From assembly GCA_036939355.1 (NCBI GenBank), contig JALLAP010001025.1, forward strand, positions 1 through 10,472: a DNA stretch of 10,472 nucleotides, written 5' to 3'. The position numbers and the translations under genes are program-made. The notes beneath the pieces were generated by a model. The model searched no databases and was not told the DNA's origin. It was given only the letters and a program-made list of their open reading frames with translations. Within the stretch, counting starts at the first letter, position 1; each line of letters starts with the position of its first letter. Shown in pieces: positions 1 to 6,194 of this stretch. The stretch is from Thalassiosira profunda (taxonomy: Eukaryota > Bacillariophyta > Thalassiosirophyceae > Thalassiosirales > Thalassiosiraceae).

Positions 1-526
1 ACAGGCATCCGAGTCCATACGGACTTTGATCCTTCCGCCATCGAAGGACAAGAAGCTCTGCTCGTCCTTGTAGTCTGACAAGGGCGTGATCTCGGTCTCG
101 ATGCCCTCCTCGTCGCGGAACACGAGGTTCACTTTCGCCGCGGCAGTCGCCAATCCGCCAACTGCCTTGGCAACATCGACCAGGGAGATGCACGTCAGTT
201 TACGCCCGTTGAGGACCTGATTATCGATTGTGCATGAGATGTGAGATGTGAGTAATCTACACTTTCACGTTGTCAAATCGAACAAGAAAACAACTCACGC
301 GCGGGGTCGTTCCGGCAACCACGCCGTCCGCCTTAACCGTGACGCCCTTGCCGGTGGCCTTGTCCGTCAGGTGGGAGTCTCCCAGCGCATCGACGGCGAC
401 GTCGGTCTGGACGCTCTCGTCGATCTTCTCCTTGACGGCCACGAACAGCCCCACGAAGACGAGGAAGGCCGAGACTGACAACAACCTGACGACCGGCGCC
501 CGCCAGCGCAGAGGGTCGACAGTCAT
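1..526 (-). CDS. Unrecognised single-pass membrane protein, 5' part, two exons visible
   Basis: Partial gene running off the left edge. Exon 1 is 299-526 and exon 2 is 1-216 (continuing); they are joined by an 82-base intron with donor GTGAGT and acceptor ATAATCAG. Both junctions are phase 0 and the reading frame stays open to the window edge, giving 148 visible residues. I chose the ATG at 526 because it has a purine at -3 (GCCATG). An in-frame ATG at 604 would add 26 residues. The N-terminus is short and basic, followed by one hydrophobic helix at residues 15-31 (LLSVSAFLVFVGLFVAV), so a signal anchor or uncleaved signal peptide is likely. The rest is soluble and mixed alpha/beta-like, with no motif I recognise. 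Function unknown. The exon structure is well supported, and the product name is only a topology description. Confidence 0.6.
217..298 (-). other. Spliceosomal intron, 82 nt
   Basis: On the minus strand the interval begins GTGAGTTG and ends in a C/T/A-rich stretch closing with AATCAG. Removing it joins codon CGC to GTC in phase 0 and keeps a long open frame on both sides. Reading through it also stays open for part of its length, so intron retention would not be obvious from stop codons alone. The call rests on splice signals and the continuous downstream frame. Confidence 0.6.
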
Positions 527-1157
527 GGCGAAAGGAGGGCCGGGGCCAATTCTCGGGCCGCACGCAACGAATGCAAGCCGGCTTCCTAAACAACGGGCAT
601 GCACAAAGAACGGAGGCAGCCCGCCGCAAAATGGAAAGGAGAGATTTGCGGAGCTAACTCACGGCAAACCACCGCAAAGGATTATGATGGGCGGGCTGCG
701 TGGCAAGGACGAATGAAGTCGGAGCAATCTGGGCGACGATGCGAGTTCGGTGCCCCGCGCTTTCAGTTCAGTTGCATGTGCTCTACTTTTTTGAGCTCAG
801 TGATCAACTTCAAGGTCCAAAACTGCTGAGCAGTCTCCCTTGCTGTTTGCGAGACACGTAACTAACCAATGCTTCGCTGAGCTCGGGCAGCTGCCGCGAT
901 GCTACCTTCCACTAATCACAGCTTCCGACGCCTAGCCCAACCGCATATTCTGTTACATTCCCCCATTCTGTATTGCACAAAGGATATGCGCGGGCCAAAC
1001 ATCCCGGCAATACGATGACCACAAAACATCGAGACCCTCAACCAAGCCTCCGGCCTCTAGTTCCCAATACGATACAGCGTTTGCAAAACTGGACTTCCTC
1101 ACGTGCTTTCAGCCTTCCCAACGCAGAGAAGCGCGGGAAGAGACCAAGAAAACTGAA
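527..1157. other. Intergenic region, no gene seen
   Basis: About 630 bases between two minus-strand genes. It should hold the promoter and 5' UTR of the left-edge gene and the 3' UTR of the ankyrin-repeat gene. The open frames here are short, of mixed composition and resemble no protein I know. I see no strong TATA box, tandem repeat, hairpin or RNA gene. Confidence 0.5.
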
Positions 1158-1769
1158 TCACAATTCCTTTTGCTGCGAGGTAATTTCTTTGATCAATCGA
1201 GCAATGTCCTCGTGACCAAAGGAAACGGCATCGTCGAGCGGCGTCTTGCCTTGCTTGTTGCGAGCCCAGGGGTCGGCGCCACCTTGCAACAACAAAATGC
1301 GAGCCGCATCGAGTCTTCCCCAAGCGGCGGCATAATGCAGAGGAGTGTCACCATCTCTGTTTCCCACGTTGAGACAAGGCAATTTCCGCTCGTGGACAAA
1401 CAAGGAAATGAGCTCGTTCTGTTCCTGTCGCACGGCCAGATGGAGTGGCGTTTGGCCGTAATCATTTTGTTGGCAAAGAAAGGCATTGTCGGCACTTTGC
1501 AAAAATGCGCGTGCCTTGGCTGGAGGTATTACAGCATTGTTGAGACGTGCAATGGGGGATCCATACGCCACGTGATGAGCCTCGGTCCAGCCGAGAACAT
1601 CTATTTGCGTCGTGTCCAGTTGAACCAGCTTATTGACGGAAGAATTGTCATGATCTTCTTTCTCCGCCAACGCCAGGCCGGGCCCAGCGAATGAAATAAG
1701 CAGAAGGAATAGGCATAGCAGGCGATGCCAGATGGATGTTCTTTGACGTTGGGCGTGGCGGGTTGCCAT
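1158..1769 (-). CDS. Predicted secreted or ER-lumen ankyrin-repeat protein
   Basis: Complete intronless frame of 203 residues. Residues 1-15 are basic, 16-34 form a hydrophobic core (LLCLFLLLISFAGPGLALA), and a signal-peptidase-like site follows ALA at 33-35, so the protein should enter the secretory pathway. The C-terminal half holds three ankyrin repeats: about 102-133 (GQTPLHLAV), 137-168 (GDTPLHYAAAWGRLDAARILL) and 171-197 (GKTPLDDAVSFGHEDIARLI). The TPLH tetrad and the second-helix hydrophobics are intact in repeat 2. Residues 36-100 carry one N-glycosylation sequon (NSS) and no known domain. The last residues, QKEL, resemble but do not match a KDEL-type retrieval signal. Ankyrin repeats bind proteins, and three is near the minimum for a stable stack. 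The partner is unknown. The gene lies upstream of the left-edge gene on the same strand, about 630 bases away. Confidence 0.8.
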   Translation of the reverse strand: MATRHAQRQRTSIWHRLLCLFLLLISFAGPGLALAEKEDHDNSSVNKLVQLDTTQIDVLGWTEAHHVAYGSPIARLNNAVIPPAKARAFLQSADNAFLCQQNDYGQTPLHLAVRQEQNELISLFVHERKLPCLNVGNRDGDTPLHYAAAWGRLDAARILLLQGGADPWARNKQGKTPLDDAVSFGHEDIARLIKEITSQQKEL

Positions 1770-2149
1770 TTCGCCTTCTTTTTGTTATTCGATTCGGTTG
1801 CTGGATAAAGTATGATGCAATTGGTTTGCGGCGAGGCTCAGGCGCTCCGGCGTTTGGGTTTGACTTGCGCGCCCCACGCTCTTGTGGAAGGAACGCGTCG
1901 TCTTGGTCTTGGGGTGCTGACCGAAGAAATGAGGTGCGGGTCAAGAAAAGATCCACAAAATAACGACTGCATCTCCAACACCGGCGGCGGAGGCGACGCC
2001 CAGGCATCCAATCGAGGCGCCCCGCGACCAGAAGGGCCACCTCTACTGCTCCCGCGAGGCGTGGCCGGCGGACTGTGGCCCTCGACAGGGGCTGGGACTG
2101 GCACCGGCCTCGCCGCGCTCGAGGGGAAGGGCAAGCGGGGCAGTTCACT

Positions 2150-2192
2150 TTCTACGGAGGAATTCGAACCGTTCTACGTAGGAATTCGACCT
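2150..2192. repeat. Two-copy tandem repeat around GGAATTCGA
   Basis: The unit TTCTACGGAGGAATTCGAAC is followed 22 bases later by TTCTACGTAGGAATTCGACC. The core GGAATTCGA appears again at about 2839 as part of the next repeat region. Short and without known function. Confidence 0.6.
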
Positions 2193-2446
2193 CAAGATCA
2201 AGATTTGCCACTACAAAAAGCAACACACCCGCTTCTCATAACATCGGGACGGGATCCTGGGGATCACCGAGACATGAGTACCGGGTATCTACTTGAAGTT
2301 AAGGTCCTAATATGTGTCTTATCAGACTATTGATTTGTCGGAATGACGTCATCAAAAATAGCTACTTACGTTGTACATTGCAAGCCTCTAGATACCAACT
2401 TAGACTGTGGAGAATCGATCTCTCTCTCTCCTCCAAGCCGGGGGCC

Positions 2447-2476
2447 TGCGCAAATGCGCACGTGCGCATGTGCGCA
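2447..2476. repeat. Array of four TGCGCA palindromes, 8-base period
   Basis: The hexamer TGCGCA starts at 2447, 2455, 2463 and 2471, separated by the dinucleotides AA, CG and TG. Each hexamer is its own reverse complement, and the run is largely alternating purine and pyrimidine. It is the partner of the array at 2696-2733. Confidence 0.85.
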
Positions 2477-2695
2477 TGTCTGGGGACGATTGCTTGAATA
2501 CATCTACTAGGCTGATACGATTGTACGATGCCATTTCTGATTAGGTACGTTGAGGTTGCGAATGATATTATTTTAACCAGTGTGTCATGCAAGACGAGGG
2601 AGGGGGCAGTGTGATCGGTTTGCAGTTCGTAAATGCATCCTTTGCTCTTGCAACATCCCCGTTCTAGCTTGGTTAGATGCTAGGCAAAAGCACCG

Positions 2696-2733
2696 TGCGC
2701 ATGTGCGCAAAAGCGCATATGCGCACGTGCGCA
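2696..2733. repeat. Array of five TGCGCA palindromes, 8-base period
   Basis: TGCGCA starts at 2696, 2704, 2720 and 2728, with a one-base variant (AGCGCA) at 2712. All stay in an exact 8-base phase, with spacers TG, AA, TA and CG. The array matches the first one, 220 bases away, both directly and, because the unit is self-complementary, in inverted orientation (22 bases at 2455-2476 pair with two mismatches or fewer). Confidence 0.85.
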
Positions 2734-2934
2734 GACGATCTGCACGCACCACAAAAGCAATCCAGATGTGTCTCACTCACCCGTTCTCCAATTGCGGCAC
2801 GCCCGGCGTGCGAACGAGCACAATACTCGCCGGAGGAGGCGGAATTCGAGCCTTGTTTGGAAAGGGCGGAGGGGTGTGCCTTTCTGTGCCAAAAAACGGC
2901 ATCGGGACATTGCAACGGACGGTGCTGCAACCTG

Positions 2935-2955
2935 CCGGGGATCGTTCAGCCCCGG
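2935..2955. repeat. Hairpin in repeat unit 1
   Basis: Perfect 6-bp stem CCGGGG (2935-2940) and CCCCGG (2950-2955), with the 9-base loop ATCGTTCAG. The same loop recurs in unit 2. Confidence 0.6.
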
Positions 2956-3107
2956 AAATAGCAAGGACCACCCTCCCAGCCCCCACCTTCCATGAAAGCG
3001 CGCCTCTACCGGCGGGAATCGGCCTTGGAATGACGGAGGCTAGGCGGCATGGACGGAGGATGGGCCGAACGAAAAACGGACGTTGCAACGGACGGTGGTG
3101 AAAAGTG

Positions 3108-3132
3108 CCGGGGGGATCGTTCAGTCCCCCGG
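3108..3132. repeat. Hairpin in repeat unit 2
   Basis: Stem CCGGGGG (3108-3114) and CCCCCGG (3126-3132), extendable by a G-T pair to leave the same 9-base loop ATCGTTCAG as unit 1. Both stem arms lengthened together relative to unit 1, so pairing is kept despite sequence change. Confidence 0.6.
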
Positions 3133-3370
3133 AATGGCAAGGACCACCCCCCAGCCCCCGCCCTCCATGGAAATGCGCTTCTACCGGCAATAAACGGCCG
3201 TGGAACGATGGGGGATGGGGCGGAACGGGCGGAGGTGAGCCGAAAACTGACGGTGCACCACAGGGAGTGAGAATTGCAATAATGGCCGGGAATGGCACAA
3301 TTCGAGCACAATTTTGAGACTCACTGCGAGACGGCACGCGGAGGGCACGCAGGCGACGAGGAGAGGACGC

Positions 3371-3422
3371 GGGGGGCGGGGGAGCGGTTCGACGGCGGCG
3401 GGGGGGGGTCGCCGGGGGCGGG
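3371..3422 (+). other. G-rich tract with G-quadruplex potential
   Basis: The plus strand has a run of nine G at 3400-3408, then GGGGG at 3414-3418 and GGG at 3420-3422. Six-G and five-G runs precede it at 3371-3382. The segment 3400-3422 fits the G3+N1-7 pattern if the nine-G run supplies two G-tracts. It lies about 150 bases upstream of the DUF285 start codon. Confidence 0.5.
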
Positions 3423-3572
3423 CAGGCCGACGGACGTGCGGGGTGAACGAAAAAGAAAAATGAGCCGAGTTGCAACGGCCAAACGGGGCTATTGGGATTC
3501 CATGACTATTGAACTTGAAGTTGACGCGCAAGCGCGTCTCATGTCTCGGTGATCCTGAGGACCCGCTCCCCG

Positions 3573-6011
3573 ATGCCCCGAGGAACCACCCCCGACGACG
3601 ACGACGACGCGGCCCCGCCCCCCGGCGGCGGCCCTCCGGAGGCGGTGACCGAGGCGGAGGAGGCGGGCGACGCGCCGCGTCCGTCGGCGGCAATTTCTCC
3701 GCCGCCGCCCGCCAGCAATTCCAGTGCGAACACCGCCATCAGCCCTGGCACATCAACCGGCGTCGAGAATCACCCAGGGCCCGACGAAGCCCCAGTGCCC
3801 GTCGCTCAGACCGCCGCCGCCCTCGAAATGGAGGAGAGAATTAGCAAGAGAGGCGCGGAGGAAATTCCATCATCTGGAGAGGATGTTCCGGTGCCAGTTG
3901 GATTGATGGACACATCTTATGATCGGGCGGAGATGGGCTCCAAAGGGGCCAAGAAACGTGTCGAACTGGCCGATCAAGACAACGAGGGGCCCGCACCCCC
4001 GGGGAAAATCCCTGACGATGGCGCCGACTCGAAACTTGAGGCCAAGAAGGCTTCATCGGATGCAGCCTCGCGCCAAGTCCGGGCACGGACGGCGGCGATC
4101 ATCGAATCCAAAAGCGCCGCGTCGAGCGCCACCCAGCCTCGAGCGGCAACGGGACCTTCTGGCATGAGAGATGGTGGCGAGGATGCGCAACCCACACTGG
4201 TGACTCCCACCGTCCGACCACCTCCGCCCTCGATGATGGCAGACAATGCATCTGAGCCGGTGGAGCCCTCCGTTCCCATCTTGCACGCCACTCTCGTCGA
4301 GGACGAGCCAGAGCCGCCGGAACAGCCAATTTACGATGCAGTGCCCGTCGGGGAAGAGCACTGGGCGAAGCGACACCAGAAGAAGATCGTCGGGGGATTT
4401 GTGCTGGTGATAGCCGCGATGGCGGTGGCGTTAGGGGTGGCCTTTGGCATCGGTGGTGATGGTAGTGAAGATAATGTTGCAAGGCCCGGGATCTTTGCCC
4501 CAACACCCCCAACGAGGTCTCTGTCTCCCTCATCCCCGCCAACTCGGTCGTTGTCGCCCTCAAACCAACCGTCGATGTACCCGCGCCCCTGCTTTGCAGA
4601 CAAGGAGGAACTCAAGGCTGCGGTGGACGACTACACCGCAGGAGGAATCCCTTGCTTTGCAGGTGACACCGAGTGCGAGGTCACCCAAACGTACGGTTGG
4701 CCGATTGGAACGTGGTGCACCTCCAACGTCACCGACATGTCTCGATTGTTTGAACACAAAGACACTTTCAACGACGATCTGTCCTCATGGGACACTTCCG
4801 GAGTCACGTCAATGGAGAGAATGTTCGATGGAGCCTCTTCCTTCAATCAAGACGTGAGCAATTTTGACACCTCCAAAGTCACGTCAATGGTTAGCATGTT
4901 CCACGATGCCTCTGCATTCAATCAAGACTTGAGGCTCGACACCCCCAAGGTCAGGTCAATGGAGAGTTTGTTCAGGGGAGCCTCGGCATTCAACGGGGAC
5001 GTGAGTAATTGGAACACCTCCAAAGTCACTTCGATGTATTGGATGTTCAATGGAGCCTCTTCATTCAATCAGGACGTGAGCAATTGGGACACCTCGAAAG
5101 TGACGTCAATGGAGAGAATGTTCGAGGGAGCCTCTTCATTCAACGGGGATGTGAGCCGTTGGGACACCTCCAACGTCACTTCGATGACGTACATGTTCCA
5201 GGGAGCCTCGGCATTCAACGGGAACGTGAGCGATTGGGACACCTCCAATGTCACCTCGATGTATATGATGTTCTTTGAAGCCTCATCATTCAACGGGGAC
5301 GTGAGTAACTGGGACACGTCAAACGTCACTTCAATGTATCAGATGTTCCACAGAGCTTCTTCATTCGATCAGGACGTGAACAATTGGGACACGTCAAAAG
5401 TCACTAATATGGTGGCAATGTTCTCTGGTGCCTCTGCATTCAATGGAGACGTGAGCAGTTGGGACACCTCCAACGTGACAACGATGTGGGGCATGTTCGC
5501 TGGATCCACTGCATTCAATGGGAATGTGAGCAATTGGGACACATCCAAAGTCACTCACATTGAGAATATGTTCAACGGGGCTTCTTCATTCAATGGGGAC
5601 GTGAGCAACTGGAATACCTCCCAAATAACGAGTATGGATCACATGTTCGCTGAAGCCGAGGCGTTCAACGGGGACGTTAGCAATTGGAACACCTTCAATG
5701 TCGCTTCAATGTACAGGATGTTCGATGGAGCCACTTCATTCAACCTGGACGTGAGCCGTTGGGATGTTGCCTCTGTGACAATAATGTCGGAAATGTTCCG
5801 GGGAGCGAGCTCATTCAACCAAAACCTCTGCGCCTGGGGTGTCCATTACAATGCTACTGTGTCATCGTTGGGCTGGCGGGATGACCCATACGGCAACATG
5901 TTCAACAACACGAGCTGTCCCAACCAAAACGATCCAGCGGGGCCTGATATGAACTGGTGCGCGGCGACGTGCAAGAGTGCCGAACAGACTGCCCCATCCC
6001 CATCACCCTGA
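3573..6011 (+). CDS. BspA-like/DUF285 repeat surface protein, type II membrane topology
   Basis: Complete intronless frame, 812 residues from the first ATG (3573). An in-frame stop at 3522 bars upstream extension. Domains in order: residues 1-270, a disordered Pro/Ala/acidic region without signal peptide; 273-295, one transmembrane helix after basic AKRHQKK; 313-334, a Pro/Ser stalk with PPTRSLSPS twice; 340-382, a four-Cys cap (C340, C361, C368, C382) containing ELKAAVDDY and [10 protein letters not shown]; 392-765, fifteen repeats of 25 residues with consensus [18 protein letters not shown], then a V-T-S-M-like end; then a C-terminal cap with Cys 753, 782, 796, 800. The repeat matches DUF285 (PF03382, TIGR02167), known from bacterial and protist surface proteins. 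Helix position and basic N-side imply repeats outside the cell and N-terminus in the cytoplasm. Likely adhesion or binding; ligand unknown. The ATG at 3828 has better start context (GAAATGG) and could be used. Confidence 0.88.
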   Translation: MPRGTTPDDDDDAAPPPGGGPPEAVTEAEEAGDAPRPSAAISPPPPASNSSANTAISPGTSTGVENHPGPDEAPVPVAQTAAALEMEERISKRGAEEIPSSGEDVPVPVGLMDTSYDRAEMGSKGAKKRVELADQDNEGPAPPGKIPDDGADSKLEAKKASSDAASRQVRARTAAIIESKSAASSATQPRAATGPSGMRDGGEDAQPTLVTPTVRPPPPSMMADNASEPVEPSVPILHATLVEDEPEPPEQPIYDAVPVGEEHWAKRHQKKIVGGFVLVIAAMAVALGVAFGIGGDGSEDNVARPGIFAPTPPTRSLSPSSPPTRSLSPSNQPSMYPRPCFADKEELKAAVDDYTAGGIPCFAGDTECEVTQTYGWPIGTWCTSNVTDMSRLFEHKDTFNDDLSSWDTSGVTSMERMFDGASSFNQDVSNFDTSKVTSMVSMFHDASAFNQDLRLDTPKVRSMESLFRGASAFNGDVSNWNTSKVTSMYWMFNGASSFNQDVSNWDTSKVTSMERMFEGASSFNGDVSRWDTSNVTSMTYMFQGASAFNGNVSDWDTSNVTSMYMMFFEASSFNGDVSNWDTSNVTSMYQMFHRASSFDQDVNNWDTSKVTNMVAMFSGASAFNGDVSSWDTSNVTTMWGMFAGSTAFNGNVSNWDTSKVTHIENMFNGASSFNGDVSNWNTSQITSMDHMFAEAEAFNGDVSNWNTFNVASMYRMFDGATSFNLDVSRWDVASVTIMSEMFRGASSFNQNLCAWGVHYNATVSSLGWRDDPYGNMFNNTSCPNQNDPAGPDMNWCAATCKSAEQTAPSPSP
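4746..5867 (+). repeat. In-gene tandem repeat, 15 units of 75 bases
   Basis: The DUF285 region is also a DNA-level tandem repeat. Hydrophobic-Phe pairs (mostly MF) begin every 75 bases from 4746 to 5793, except that one unit (about 4896-4967) is 72 bases long and has lost the Trp codon of the NWDT motif. Short blocks such as GTGAGCAATTGGGACAC recur almost unchanged. This invites unequal crossover, so unit number may vary between alleles and may be mis-assembled. Confidence 0.85.
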
Positions 6012-6194
6012 GACACCAACACACCATTCGACTGGCGCGCAGGTCACTGTTGAGATCATAAGTACACGAAGATGACAATGCTCGCTATGAAGTTCAAGTT
6101 TAGCCCAGATATCAAGACGGATTTGCAACCGTGGCTCGATTTGGCTTTCAGTATTTAACCGCTGTGCTCCCCGACACATTCCGTACTCCATTCC
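6012..6194. other. Convergent 3' intergenic gap
   Basis: Only 183 bases separate the stop codon of the plus-strand DUF285 gene from that of the minus-strand chaperone-like gene, so both 3' UTRs must be short or overlap. I see no AATAAA on the plus strand here. Confidence 0.55.

Larger units (their letters stand above)
2910..3257. repeat. Diverged tandem duplication, about 173-176 base unit, two copies
   Basis: Unit 1 starts at 2910 and unit 2 at 3083, both with TTGCAACGGACGGTG. Shared landmarks occur in the same order: a CCGGGG/CCCCGG hairpin with loop ATCGTTCAG, then GCAAGGACCACC, AGCCCCC, CTTCCATG or CCTCCATG, TCTACCGGC, CGGCC, and a closing GCCGAACGAAAAAC-type segment. Offsets between matching landmarks run from 173 to 176 bases. 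The period is not a multiple of three and the indels are not frame-neutral, which argues against a protein-coding duplication. A partial third echo (GAACGAAAAA then TTGCAACGG) lies at 3445-3478. Confidence 0.75.
1770..3572. other. Gene-poor, repeat-rich intergenic island
   Basis: About 1.8 kb between the divergent ankyrin and DUF285 genes. Open frames occur on both strands (for example 1812-2333 plus, 2580-3101 plus, 2777-3475 minus), but they are compositionally biased, lack domains, and overlap repeats whose period breaks the frame. I therefore do not call genes. The left part (1770-2440) holds a short tandem repeat at 2150-2191 and a CT microsatellite near 2420-2433. The middle holds two TGCGCANN arrays. 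The right part holds a diverged 173-base tandem duplication and a G-rich tract. It may contain a non-autonomous transposable element, but I found no coding remnant that would prove it. Confidence 0.5.

Noticed and set aside
1795..1815. TATA-like element for the ankyrin gene
   Set aside because: On the minus strand the segment reads TACTTTATCC, too weak a match to call.
1812..2333. 173-residue plus-strand open frame between the ankyrin gene and the repeats
   Set aside because: No recognisable domain, composition follows local GC, and it overlaps a tandem repeat. No splice or promoter evidence.
2447..2733. CRISPR-like array
   Set aside because: Unit of 8 bases with 2-base spacers, self-complementary, in a eukaryotic context. 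It has no repeat-spacer size pattern and no cas genes.
2580..2961. Open frames with His/Arg/Cys octads such as AHVRKSAYAHVR
   Set aside because: These are direct translations of the TGCGCANN array (8 bases x 3 = 8 codons), not a designed peptide repeat.
2777..3475. 232-residue minus-strand open frame across the tandem duplication
   Set aside because: Extremely Pro/Arg-rich, no domain, and the repeat period of 173-176 bases changes frame between units, so the two copies are not read alike. Better explained as a by-product of GC-rich repeats.
5069..5554. Antisense open frames with repeating [14 protein letters not shown] peptides
   Set aside because: They mirror the 75-base DUF285 repeat, whose antisense happens to lack stops. 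They have no start-context or independent support.
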